Of a DNA stretch of 64,000 nucleotides, positions 1-10,193 are shown piece after piece (position 1 is the stretch's first letter; every line of letters starts with the position of its first letter). The position numbers and the translations under genes are program-made. Source of the DNA: Triticum aestivum (Eukaryota > Streptophyta > Magnoliopsida > Poales > Poaceae); assembly GCF_018294505.1 (NCBI RefSeq), contig NC_057802.1, positions 309,339,137-309,403,136 of the forward strand. The letters are read 5' to 3'. The notes below the pieces were generated by a model. It did no database searches and was not told the DNA's origin. It saw only the letters and a list, made by a program, of their open reading frames with translations.

Positions 1-161
1 TGATAATTAGGTTGACTGAACCTTGCTAAACGCCTAAATCTACTAATTTTGTATGAACAAGTTTGAAATCGTTGGAGTAGAATAAAGCCTATGGTGATAT
101 TTCACCTTCTGGTATTATGATTTATTTACTGTTCAACTATTTGGCATTGACAGGAAAGCTA

Positions 162-2574
162 ATGGAGAGATTTTTTGCAAAGTCGACGACTGGTAGTATG
201 CCTGAAATAGTTGATCTGGACAAGCTTACTCGGGATCCATCTAAAAGGAAGAGACTTACAGATTTTAATGTCAATCAGCATGAGGAGATTAGGAGAAAGT
301 ACCTGGCATGGGGGGCATATCAACCTTGTCCCTCCAAGTTTAAACCGAGATGGATTGGTAAGAGTAAGCGGTATTTTAATCCCGAATGGTATGATCTGCA
401 TCGTAATTGGCTAGAGTACAGTGAGGTAGAGGACGAGGCATATTGCTTGTACTGCTATTTGTTTAGGGACAACATTAAAGGTAACAAACCTGGCCATGAT
501 GCATTTGTGGTTGATGGCTTTGTCAACTGGAAGAAGGCAATAGAGAGATTTGCAACTCATGTGGGCGATCGTGATAGTTTTCATAACAAGGCACTAAAGA
601 AATGTGAGGATCTAATGAGAACAGAACAATCAATTCCTGTAGCCTTGTATAAACAGACCGACCTTGAGAAGAATGAGCATCTTATCCGGTTAAATGCTGC
701 AATTGATGTATGCAGATACTTGTTGCATCAAGGACAACCTTTTCGTGGCCATGATGAGTCAAAAGAGTCTACAAATAAAGGTAACTACAGGGAGTTGATG
801 GATTATACAATTATGCACAATGATGTTATAGCCAAAGCATTCAAAAATGCTCCACTTAATAATCAGTTACTGTCTTCAACAATTCAGAAGGATATTACTG
901 AGTGCTTTGCAGAAGAAGTATTGAGTTGTATTTTGAAGGAGCTTGACAATGGCGTGTTCAGCTTATTAGTTGATGAATGTCGTGATGTTTCCGACAAAGA
1001 GCAAATGGCAGTGGTTCTACGCTATGTAGATACATGTGGGCTATCAAATGAGAGGTTTGTTGGTGTTCTTCATGTGGAGGAAACAACATCTGCTTATCTC
1101 AAGTCTAAAATTGATTTTATAATTGCAAAGCTTGGCTTGAGTCTACAACAAGTGAGAGGACAAGGTTATGATGGGGCCAGTAATATGGCAGGTGAGTTTA
1201 ATGGTTTGCAAACCAAGATTATGAGGGAGAACAGCTCAGCTTATTACGTACATTGTTTTGCTCATAAACTTAACTTGGTTGTTGTGGCCATTGCAAAAAA
1301 GATATTTGATGTTGGAGATTTCTTTGATATGATATCATTATTGGTGAATGTCGTTGGATCATCTTGCAAGAGAAAGGATAAACTTCGAGAGAACCATCGA
1401 GAAGAAGTGAGGAAAGCAATTGGTAAGGGAGAGATTGCTACAGGGTCCGGATTAAACCAGGAGCTTTCTCTTCAAAGACCAGGAGATACAAGATGGAATT
1501 CTCACTATACCACTTTGTCAAGTTTGTCGAAGATGTTTACCTCGGTGATAAAAGTTCTAGAGTATGTGGAGGAAGAGGGCTCAGATGCTACTAAGCAACG
1601 TCAAGCCAGTGGTCTTCTAAAATATTAACGGTCATTTGATTCTGCATTCTTTCTACACATGATGATGATTATATTAGCTTTAACAAATGGGCTGTCAAAA
1701 ACATTTCAGAGAAAGGATATGGACATTGTAAATGCTATATCAGATGTGGAATCTGTTAAGCGAGAGCTAGATAAGCTTAGATCTCAACATGGATGGAATT
1801 CTCTCCTGAGCAAGGTATGTTCTTTTTGCGACAAGAATGATATCTCAGTTGTGGACATGGAAAAGGAGTACGTAAATCCAAAGAAGCCAAGGCAGAGGAC
1901 TGGCATTAATAATGAGCATCATTATAGAGTTGATTGTTTTTTTGCTGTCTTGGATTTATTGGCAGAAGAACTAAATCGCAGATTCAATGAGGTAAACAAT
2001 GAGTTGCTTTGTTGTATGTCTGCTTTCAACCCAAGCGGTCAGTTTAGTCACTATGATCATGAGAAGTTGTTGAAGTTGGCTAAGTTTTATCCTAATGACT
2101 TTAGTGATACTGAGTTGGAGCATCTTGAGAAGGAGCTTTGCCTGTACATAGATAATGTACGCAATGATACAAGATTTGCTAGCTTGGAAACTATCAATGA
2201 TCTGGCTAAACTGATGGTATCTACGAAGAAGCACTTTTCTTATCCTCTTGTCTATCGACTTTTGAAATTAGTACTGACTCTTCCTGTTGCCACTGCAACC
2301 GTTGAGAGATGCTTCTCCGCAATGAAGCTTGTGAAGAATGCTTTACGTAACAAGATGGGTGATGATTATTTGAGCAATAGCCTTATTTGCTTCGTAGAAA
2401 AGGAAATGCTAGATAATATTATTAATGAGGTGATAGTTAAACGCTTTCATGCGAAAAGCCGACGTGGGATGAAACGGAAGGAGGTAATGTTCTCAAGCTT
2501 ATTTTATTTATTTATCAGTATTTACATTCTCTCATATTTAAAGATGTTTCTTTTTCATGCAGCTTGAAGCTTAG
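162..2574 (+). pseudogene. hAT transposase (TTF-type finger, DUF4371, hATC dimerisation), one in-frame stop
   Basis: The start at 162 (MERFFAK) follows an intron-like acceptor at about 153; an earlier ATG at 117 lies in that intron. The N-terminal 150 residues carry a TTF-type zinc finger with a CLYC pair and downstream histidines (FATHVGDRDSFH). A DUF4371/RNase H-like core follows, with candidate catalytic aspartates in LLVDECRDVS and GQGYDGASNM. The C-terminus has the hATC signature LPVATATVERCFSAMK. A TAA at 1626-1628 interrupts the frame, and the same frame stays open before and after it, so a point change rather than an indel broke the gene. A 79-nt intron (2484-2562, GT...AG) precedes a last exon of three codons and TAG (2563-2574). 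About 776 codons in total, a usual length for this family. It would excise and reinsert DNA as a dimer in the nucleus; as read, it is inactive unless the stop is suppressed. Confidence 0.85.
2484..2562 (+). other. Predicted intron of the hAT transposase
   Basis: GAG|GTAATG at the donor and TTTTCATGCAG|CTTGAAGC at the acceptor define a 79-nt AT-rich phase-0 intron. Splicing replaces a hydrophobic read-through tail, atypical for the family, with the ending Leu-Glu-Ala-stop. Inferred from splice signals only. Confidence 0.6.
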
Positions 2575-2770
2575 AAATTTGGGGCGTATGAATAAAAAGG
2601 AACGACATATTGATTTCTCAAGTTTTTGTGCCTTAAGTGGTTAGTTTACATTTACTTTGGGAATGAACTTTTCATAAGTATATTCATGAAATATATGACT
2701 TTGCTTCTTACACACTATATATGTGCTTGTGTGGTTGGGATTTTAAGTGATCTAGCCATTAGTTCGTATA

Positions 2771-2855
2771 TACTCCCTCTGTCCCAAAATATAAGAACGT
2801 TTTTAACACTACACTAGTGTCAAAAACGTTCTTACATTATGGGACGGAGCGAGTA
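2771..2855. mobile_element. Stowaway-type (Tc1/Mariner) MITE with TA target duplication
   Basis: CTCCCTCTGTCCCAAAATAT opens an 81-bp near-perfect palindrome (2773-2853) closing in GGGACGGAGCGAG, flanked by TA on both sides (2771-2772 and 2854-2855). These ends and the TA duplication are the hallmarks of Stowaway MITEs. It carries no gene and inserted inside the hAT element, so it is younger than that element. Confidence 0.93.
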
Positions 2856-2923
2856 GTTCTCTGGAAAAAAAAATTATACTACATCTTTGCCCCCTCTCGC
2901 ATTTCATCCTGGCTCCGCCCCTG

Positions 2924-3565
2924 CTCAGATTGCACAGGCATAAGTGCTAGACAGTGAAGGAAAAGTCAGAAGCTTTCTTTCATGGGCCACCATTGTTCAG
3001 TTGAGACCTCAAACATTTATTCCTCGCCCCAAATCAGCACCGCGTAAAAGATCTTAGTAGCCCCCCGAAAATGGTCTGCTACTAAAGTAGAAACCGGGAC
3101 CGAGGTCCTTTGCTGGTCTAAAAGCTCTCTCCCACTAGGCCACTGAAGCAATCTCTTCAAAAGGATGATATAATAAAATCTGTCTCTCACGCGCGCAGAA
3201 GCCAAAGATTGGCAAGGTAATCAACATCACATATCCACTCCTACACCACGACCCCTAAAACCCCGGGCGGAATGTTCGAACGAGGGGCTTTCCACCAGAC
3301 CCAGCCAAGAATCCCGGGGCGGGGCCTCCCTGCACCTACTCCCACCCGCATCCTTGAGCCGCACGAATCGCTCCAAAAAGGGAAATGAAATCGTAACCAA
3401 AGCAAATCAAATCTTTCCCCGGAAATCGGATCGAGGGCGGGCGCGAGAACCACAAAGCCAACTCCCTCCCGGTAAACCCCAAACAGCGCCTTTTCAGGAG
3501 CCTGAAAAGGCGGTTTCTTGAACACGAGGAAGGAAAGCATCGCACGGCCGGCGGCGGGCACGTAC
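2924..3565 (-). other. Intron-like sequence downstream of CTP synthase exon 1
   Basis: Between the hAT terminus and the exon 1 donor I find no further CTP synthase exon. The half near the exon is GC-rich. The other half includes a short minus-strand segment (about 3050-3145) with a box-A-like TGGCCTAGTGG and a weak box-B-like GGTCCCGGTTTC, which could be a tRNA-derived SINE relic. Exon 2 must lie beyond the left edge of the window, or the gene is only a fragment. Confidence 0.4.
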
Positions 3566-3683
3566 CGATCTTGATGGACGTAATGCGGAGACCGCACGCC
3601 TTGAGGACGACGCCGATGCTGCTGGCTGTGACGCCCTTGCCGAGGCCGCTCACAACACCACCGGTGACCAGCACGTACTTCAT
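3566..3683 (-). CDS. CTP synthase, first coding exon (rest of gene not in window)
   Basis: The minus-strand ATG at 3681-3683 opens 39 codons starting [17 protein letters not shown] and ending ITSIKI. This matches the highly conserved amidoligase-domain N-terminus of CTP synthase, including the [10 protein letters not shown] nucleotide-binding loop. CTP synthase makes CTP from UTP, ATP and glutamine, the last step of de novo pyrimidine nucleotide synthesis, in the cytosol. The exon ends after the first base of a codon at a GT donor (ATCG|GTACGTG, intron starting 3565); family conservation predicts that the split codon completes an Asp. Reading on past 3566 gives unrelated sequence, so the long open frame there is intronic. 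No exon 2 is seen in the 3.5 kb downstream, which is occupied by the hAT element. Either the element enlarges intron 1 or this is a gene fragment. No lesion is visible in the exon. Confidence 0.85.
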
Positions 3684-3925
3684 CTCGCCGGGAATCTCTG
3701 GTCAATCCGCCGCCGCCACCGCCGCCTCCTCCTCCCGAATCCTTCTGCACCCCAAGCCCGGCTGGCGCGCGTGCTCTTGGGCTGGGCCGGTTTGGTGTTT
3801 ATGAGCGCTCGCGCGCGGACAGTGGAGAAGGTTTTAGCAGGTGACTGGGGTAGCGCGCAGCCGTTTGGGAGGGGAGGAGGAAGGAACCGGGGGGAGGCAA
3901 TGAAGGCGCAGGGGATAGAGAGCCA
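3684..3925 (-). other. Probable 5' UTR of the CTP synthase
   Basis: GC-rich on the minus strand, with CCG/CCT-rich stretches directly before the ATG, typical of grass 5' leaders. The upper limit is estimated from the TATA box about 25-30 bases further upstream. The transcription start itself is not visible. Confidence 0.5.
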
Positions 3926-3946
3926 CGAGGGAGAAGGGCTTTGGAC

Positions 3947-3954
3947 TATTTATA
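3947..3954 (-). promoter_or_regulatory. TATA box of the CTP synthase promoter
   Basis: The minus strand reads TATAAATA here, within AATATAAATAGTCC, about 265 bases upstream of the ATG and at the edge of the GC-rich leader. Position and sequence fit a plant TATA box. The long-inverted-repeat element begins only about 60 bases further upstream. Confidence 0.6.
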
Positions 3955-4121
3955 TTCCGTCATTTTTCTTTCCTCACCCTCTCGTTTACTTAATCTTCCA
4001 TATGTCGGGGTTATGTTTACATGCGTGGTATAGACAGTTTCTTTCGTCTTCAATCTGTTCATTTCCAATCCGAATCGACACCGGTACGAGAAAAAGATGG
4101 ATTGTACGCTACTGATAAAGG

Positions 4122-4397
4122 TTGCACCCTAAATAGCATTCTAAAAATGGTTAATAGGTAAACAACATCATATTCAGATTGTACACATTTTTTAATCAGA
4201 TTTCATGTATTACATATCAAAATTGAATTTAGGGTTTAAAAGATATGAATATTTTCTAAATGCACCCTAAATAGCATTCTAAAAATGGTTAACAGGTAAA
4301 ACAACATCATATTCAGATTGTACACCTTTTTCTAATCAAATACCGTAAATAACATGTCAAAAAGATAGGATTTTAAAAATATGAGTATTTTTAAAAG
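4122..4397 (+). repeat. Tandem duplication of a 138-bp inverted-repeat segment
   Basis: TGCACCCTAAATAGCATTCT occurs at 4124 and again at about 4260, and both copies continue through ACATCATATTCAGATTGTACAC. The left arm therefore carries two copies of a segment that is single in the right arm. Confidence 0.8.
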
Positions 4398-4440
4398 CCA
4401 TTTGAATGTGCCCAAATAATATATGTAACATTATTTTTAA

Positions 4441-4696
4441 ATGGACTGCGGGTTGATTAACCAAAACATCAAGGGGTATTCCGCAAAAAGTGAAACATTT
4501 TCCTTGACTCACTTAAAAACGGGTTGATTAACAGATATATCATGGGATTCTCTACAAAAAGTGAAACATTTTTGGAAACCCCTCTAATATTCCGTTTAAT
4601 CAACCTGTTGTCCTGTTTTAAATGAGTCCAGAAAAAGGTTTTAGTTATTACAGAAAACCCCCTGATATTTTGGTAAATTTAACCCGCAATCTAGAA
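4441..4696. repeat. Nested fold-back (imperfect palindrome) inside the long-inverted-repeat element
   Basis: GACTGCGGGTTGATTAACC at the left pairs with GGTAAATTTAACCCGCAATC at the right, with further pairing around TTGACTCACTTAAAA and TTTTAAATGAGTCC. The whole 255 bases can fold into a hairpin nested between the outer arms, either as a separate MITE insertion or as part of the element. Confidence 0.6.
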
Positions 4697-5195
4697 AATA
4701 ACATTATATTTTTTTACGCATATTCAAAAGCTTTTAAAAAAAGTATCCAGCTGCATCACAGATTGAGAGGGGGAGAGACGAGTGGGTAGCCGTGCTGGTT
4801 TGGGGGTGGGTGCGAGTAGAGGGAGAAGAAAGAACGAGATGCCCTACATCATCTAGCCAATTTGGAGGAATGACCACGTTCGGCATATCTGATCTATATC
4901 TATATCTATAGCTAATAATAAAGGAAGGTGTGTTTCTCGTATCTTTTAAACCCCGAGTCCAACTTTGATATGTTACATATGGAATTTGACTAGAAAAATG
5001 TGTAGAATCTAATATGATGTTGTTTTACCTGTTAATCATTTTTTTAAATGCTATCTACGGTGCAATCTTTATCATTAGCGCATGATCCGTCTTTCTTTCG
5101 TATGGTGTTTATCCAGATTGGAAATGAACACCTCAGCAAGACAAGATTGGAGACGAAAGAAACCGTCACTAACCATGCACGCCTCGGCAAAACCT

Positions 5196-6606
5196 CACAG
5201 GAGGGGAAGCAAGCAAATTTCGCATCTTATGTCGAGAGAGAAAAACACCTTAGGATTAAGCACATTCAAACGCGTTGTGATTGTGTGAGAACTGAGGCTA
5301 CCGTCGGCGAGGGTTGAAAGGAGGATAAGAGGCAACACAAATGGGATGCACGTGGACCTACTTGGGTCTTGAGTCATGGTTATTGGGTTAGGGGCGTGTG
5401 GTATTTCTTTCCCCCGTTATAACACACAAGCTCTAGTTTGCACTTAGACCAACTCTATCTCAGCTGTTGCCCACATGCATTGAGATGAACTTGATGAAAA
5501 GGGAAAATCGTCCCATCGATCTTGTTTTGCATAGTGCGTCAGAGTACAATGGACAGTAGCCTGTCAGCTAGACAGCAAGGGAGAGAGTGTCATCTCATTG
5601 GGTTATTCACAGGGCACCCATATCCCTACATCACCCTGTCCACCTCTCTCTCATTCCTCTCCAAATCCAAATCAGGCCATCTTTCCCCTGCACCACCACC
5701 AACAAGTGCCCTTGCTCCTTTTCCACCACGGCTCCTCCAAATCGAGTTGCCATCCTCCCTGTGGCTCGTTGCCCCTGCTTCTCACAGACGAGAGCCACCC
5801 CCTCCCACGCCTCTCTCCTCCCCTAGATACTACTTCACCTCCGCGCCCCAGATCTGACCCCCATACCTTATTCCTACCACACAGGATGCACAAGCTCGCA
5901 ATGGCTCCTACCAACCAAGGATCAAGGTCGCCTTGATCCTAGAGAGCGTCGTCAGCATGGCTACCTCGAGGTTAGTATACTCTTCATGCTGACGTGCTCA
6001 AGCCCTAGCGGAGGCTGACGACAATGATGCATGCGCTCCTGCCTCCTCTCCTCATCAGATCGATGATAGTTCTGAGGTCAATGGCCATCGGGGCGCACCA
6101 CTTGGCCTCCGGGGACGATTATCACATGGTCTGCGCTCTCCCCATCCGTCTCCTCCTCTCTAGAGCGTGGGGTGGATGGATTTGTCCAAGGCCAGCCAAA
6201 TTCAGTTACAACAACCCCCTACCATTTGCATCAGCCTCCATGGTGCCAGATGAGCATCAGCCTCCACAGGGTCGACCGACAACAGTCTCCACGACACTAC
6301 GACCTGCTGGGCCAGATGAGCAGCAGCAAGGCTCAACCAGTCTCCACGTCAAGATCCTCGATGACGAGCAATTGATCTATAGCACCAAGGAGCCGACGGC
6401 GAGGTGGACAGTAGCACGAGGCAGGTATTTCCTAATATTTTCCTACCCCCTCTCTCCGACTTACTCCTCTCGAACAAGTCCATTCATGTTATTATGTCCC
6501 TATCGCCTAGATGTCTGGTTGTTGCATAGAGTTCAGTTAGCAATCACTAATTCACCATATATAACCCTGGTCCATGCATTCACATTCGTGAACATGAGTG
6601 CCGCTG
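5196..6606. other. Unassigned sequence, no recognised gene
   Basis: Pyrimidine-rich stretches (about 5620-5850) and GC-rich, unspliced-looking frames occur, but none shows a recognisable domain, and several open frames overlap each other. It may be leader or LTR sequence of an unrecognised retroelement. Nothing firmer can be said. Confidence 0.3.
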
Positions 6607-6765
6607 AAAGTGCATGTAGTCCCCATGTGTGATTTTGGTAATTAATGACAATTGTTGCAGACTAATGTTTTAATTAAGATGTATTTGAAGGGAAGTTCCA
6701 TAGGCAATGCATGAAGCGTATGTGATGAATTGATGAACGCCATCAAGATAAATATATGCATTGAG
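6607..6765 (+). repeat. Possible truncated LTR fragment
   Basis: TGAAAGTGCATGTAGTCCCC followed by ATGTGTGATTTTGGTAATTAATGACAA resembles the start of a cereal LTR I have seen repeatedly. It stops after about 160 bases, where Gypsy gag-like sequence begins. No primer-binding site or target duplication is seen at the join. Confidence 0.35.
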
Positions 6766-8170
6766 GTACATGAAATTGCCAATTTTCTTGTTATTAAACA
6801 ACATCACTTTCATATGGATATGCAAATGCAATTTAATAATGATTATGTAGCTATTAAATACCCGCAAGAAGATATTGAAAGAACTTCTACTGACGTTGAA
6901 GGTATTATTAAACATTGTGATATGATACAATCTCAACTTAAACAAGTGATGAGTGCTCAACAAGATTTATACGCCATATGGTTAATTTTTTTAGGAAATG
7001 TGATGCTTATGTTTTTACTAGAGGAGGTGTTTCTACTCAAGAATCCCTATATCCCGAAGGACATTCTACGAGAGTAGAACAAGATTCTCAAAATATTGAT
7101 AACCATGCTGCCCGTTCCTCTAGAAAGAAAAAGAAAAGGAAGTCTAAACATGTTAAACCTGTCAGTGATAGTTCTAGGGAACCTGAAATTGTTGAGAATG
7201 AATGTCAAGAGAATTCTAATTATGTTTATATTTCTATTGCCAAGACTAAAGGTGGGGAGGAACAAGAACCAATTCAACTTGATGGTAATAATGATGCTAT
7301 TGAATCTGATAAGTAAAATTAAGTAAAATAGAACCTGATATTGTGCAAGATGTTCCTGTTCTAGCTAAAAAAACATAGTAAAAGAGGTAAGGTAGATACA
7401 AAACATGATAATAAAGAGAACCATGAGTCCAAAACCCATGCATTTTCCTAATGAACTTTCTAAAACTAGGGATGAAGAACACTTTGCTAGATTTGTTGAT
7501 TTTCTTAGATCTCTCTACTTGCAAACTCCTTTGGCTAACCATATTGAAATTCCTCCTTATTACAAGTATATGAAAGTTATTGTCACAAATAAAAGAAAGA
7601 TTACAAATGCTAAAATATCTGCTATGCTTGCAAATTATTCTTAAGATTCCTAAAAAACTTGGAGATCTAGGGGTACCAAGTATACCATGCACCGTTAATA
7701 ATACTTATGTTAAGTTTGCTTTATGTGGTTTAGGTGCAGGTGCCTTTTTACTTTTATAAAAGACTTAACTTAGTTAAACTTATACCCACTTATATATCAT
7801 TGTAATTGGTTGATAAAACGACTCTATACCTATATGAATTTGTGAGAATGTGCCTGTTATGGGTTATAATCTTTTGATTTTAACGGACTTTGTTGTACCT
7901 GAGATGCTTGAGGATGACAACCTATCTGTCATTCTTGGGAGATCTTTTATTAGTACTGCATGTGTTATTATCGATTGCAATAAAAAGAAGGTTACTTTTC
8001 GTGTCAATGGGAGCATACAATTTATTTTCCAAAGAAAATAAACAAAAGAAATGTTTCTCAAAATGCTGCAAAATTATGACCATCACTATTGGAGAATTTG
8101 AATTTCCTCTTATTCCAGTTTAAAGGGAATATCAAACTATTATGATTGGAACCATACCTATCCAAGTTGA
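6766..8170 (+). pseudogene. Decayed Gypsy (Ty3-type) gag-protease fragment
   Basis: Broken frames align in order with the gag-protease gene on the minus strand at 57776-60579. The matches are a coiled stretch with II(T)KH...QV.(K/S)AQ.DL, then TQE.LYPEGH...EQDSQ, then a lysine-rich run, then KYMK.IVTNKRKI..A.IS.MLANY, then protease-end sequence LTDFV...LGR.F....VIDCNK. Several frameshifts and stops separate the pieces, and the protease DLGAG region is garbled by an indel near 7735. Only gag and protease equivalents are present. This is an old copy of a family related to, but clearly diverged from, the complete element at 47739-62057. Confidence 0.75.
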
Positions 8171-8448
8171 GATAGCATAAGTGTTATTTGAAGTTTGTCG
8201 GTTTTGTAAATTATTTGTTAATTAGGACTGATCACCCTAGTTATCAAATATTGTTCAAAAGTGCAAATATATAAACTCCGAAACCTTCTTACTTTCCCTC
8301 GGGGGAATAGGTCTAGCGAATGTGTTCGTTCACTGGTGGAGGTTGCATCGAGCGAACCATTGCACATCCCCCGCTCTAGTGGGATTTCCTTGCGATCCTG
8401 AGTTGACCCAACACAGCGCACCGAAAAACACATGATAGGCCTAGTTAA

Positions 8449-10190
8449 GAGCATCTCCACTCGCCCCCCCCAACAGGCCCCCAAGGCCCTTCGTTACCGC
8501 TGGCGCTAAAAAATGGCTCATCTGCACCCCCAGAAGCCCAATTTTCGCCGGTTAGGCCCGAATTTGTCGCCGGCGGACCCAGGCTGAACCCGATGCACTG
8601 GGGGCGCCCAGGGGAGCCGGGGGAAACTGTTTGGCGCGAAAGCCGGTGGACCCGCCGAGTCAGCGACCAGCCGTGTCTCCTCTTCCTCATCGCCTCGTTT
8701 CCCGCAGAGAATCAATGCCAAGGCTGCCGCTGGTCAGCCTTCCATTGATTCCTCACGGGTGGCGCAGTGATGGCGTGGCGACGCGCCCCGCCACGCGTAC
8801 ACACATCTGCCGCCCCCTCCCTCGCTGGTGGATGCACTATCCTTCGCCCACAGTCCCTCTCTCATCGCCGCCGCCCCCATCTCGTCTCTCTCTGTCCCTG
8901 CCTACAGCCACCGCGTCTACAACCGCTGATGGGAGAGCGATTCCCCGGCGATGGAGCGGCGGCCAAACGGCTTCGGCCGCCGCCACCTGCATGAGTGGGA
9001 GGCCTACCTCCTCCACGAGGGCAACTACCCGACGCTGCCTGACATGCGCGTGCTGGGATGGTGGAGGCTCAACACCGGAGGCGTCCCCGTCCCCCCGCAG
9101 CTCGACACCGACCGCTTCCACGGCGAGATCGCACGCGTTCGGGCCTCCTTGCCGGAGGAGGTGCGGGGCCACCCAGAGTACGCTGCCAGCAACCATGCGC
9201 ACGGGGCGGCGTACTTCCAACGCCGCCATGAGGAGCAGCTCACCTCCACCAACAACGCGCCGGTGAGGGGGTGCCACAACACCGACGGCCACCGCCTGTG
9301 GTGGGGCGTCCCCGGGCGTACGCTCCACTTCGTCCTCGAGTACCTAGTAGCCCCGGCCCGGTCCCCTGTCGGAGCGGCGGCCCTTGGCTGTCGAGGCGCA
9401 TGGCGGGCAGGTCCTCTTACTCCTCCTCCCGCTCCTCTGGTTCACCGGCGCTCGCCAACGTCAAGGCCGAGCCCGTGGAGATGTCGCTCGGGCGGTGCAC
9501 CTGCGGCGGCGCCCTCACCATCAATGAGGGCAGTCGTGGTTCCTCTGCTCCCTCCTCTCGTCTTGTCAAGCCGAAGACGGAGCCGGGGCTCGTTGCCGTG
9601 AAAAGCGAGCGCAAGGACATGGCTGCCGCTGACGAGTCCGCCCTCAAGTGGGCGCGCGAGGACTACGTCCGGCTGGAGATGGAGCGCCAGCGCTGCGCCC
9701 TCGAGGAGATCGCCGCTCGGCACCGCGACCGCGATGAGGGTGGCGTCATCGTCCTCGAGGACAGTGACGATGAGGCACCGCTGCTAACCAAACCCGTCCG
9801 CCAAGGCAACCCAGGGCAGGGGTGCGGCAAGGACGGCGGCGGCGTGAAGGAGGACGACAACGACGGCGGTGACTACAGCGCCTTCGGCAAGCTCTTCGGC
9901 CTACAGGCGGCGCGGCGGATGGCTGTGGCACAATAGTAGTAGTAGTTTTTTAATTTTGTTTTTAAATTATGTTTTCAATATGTAAAAAAAACAATGGAAC
10001 GCCTAAATTTCACCGAATTATGTATTGTGTTTGGCCGAATTTTGGCCGAGTATGGTTTAAAAAAACTGGCGTGTGGGGCGACCTTGGGGCGGCGGCTGGA
10101 AAACCTACCGTTCACGCTGAATTTATCGCCGGTTCGTCCCCAGGCGGCGCTATTTCAAGCCCCTGGGGGGCCGAACGGCTGGAGATGCTC
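8449..10190 (+). mobile_element. PIF/Harbinger-type non-autonomous element with TAA target duplication
   Basis: The ends are GAGCATCTCCA(CTCG) at 8449 and, on the opposite strand, GAGCATCTCCA(GCCG) closing at 10190. TAA flanks both sides (8446-8448 and 10191-10193). The 3-bp TWA duplication and this terminal sequence fit PIF/Harbinger. No transposase is present; the interior is GC-rich and carries a hypothetical gene. It would need a transposase supplied in trans. Confidence 0.82.
8951..9936 (+). pseudogene. Hypothetical gene carried by the Harbinger-type element, frameshifted
   Basis: One frame from ATG 8951 reads MERRPNGFGRRH, then WWRLNTGGVPVPP, then PGRTLHFVLEYL, to about 9360. The continuation lies in another frame from about 9380 (MAGRSSYSSSRSSG) to TAG at 9934-9936. 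The second part has KxE-P repeats (VKAEPVE, VKPKTEPG), a WAREDYVRLEMERQR helix and a low-complexity acidic tail (VILEDSDDEA, KEDDNDGGDYS). Two frames that must be joined imply a one-base indel near 9360-9390. I recognise this as a high-copy hypothetical family of wheat-type genomes, not a known enzyme. The IxxEDSDDE and VKxEP motifs look SUMO-interaction/SUMO-site-like, but that is speculation. The third Harbinger element (15532-16639) carries a related acidic gene. Confidence 0.6.
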
Positions 10191-10193
10191 TAA

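Larger units (their letters stand above)
1..2923 (+). mobile_element. hAT-superfamily DNA transposon, 3' portion (left end outside window)
   Basis: The segment holds a TTF-finger/DUF4371/hATC transposase gene and ends in CTGGCTCCGCCCCTG (2909-2923), the reverse complement of the CAGGGGCGGAGCCAG-type terminus I associate with plant hAT elements. The 8 bases after the end (2924-2931) would be the target duplication, but the left terminus lies outside the window, so it cannot be checked. Positions 1-153 look like an intron in the 5' UTR ending in TTGACAG just before the transposase start. A Stowaway MITE (2771-2855) sits in the 3' non-coding part. The element lies downstream of, and possibly within an intron of, the minus-strand CTP synthase gene. 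Confidence 0.8.
4015..5195. mobile_element. Element with long inverted repeats (Mutator-like or fold-back type), no gene
   Basis: The left arm (about 4015-4226) and the reverse complement of the right arm (about 4960-5195) match, with small gaps, over about 200 bases. Shared blocks include GTTTCTTTCGTC, GTTCATTTCCAATC, TGATAAAG.TTGCACC and CAACATCATATT. Long arms without a transposase resemble Mutator-like or fold-back non-autonomous elements. Exact ends and target duplication are not resolved. The left end lies just upstream of the CTP synthase TATA box. The short frames inside look fortuitous. Confidence 0.6.

Noticed and set aside
3241..3750. Long minus-strand frame with a glycine-rich start overlapping CTP synthase exon 1
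   Set aside because: It is in a different frame from the recognised MKYVLVTGG exon; it covers leader, exon and intron and has no domain.
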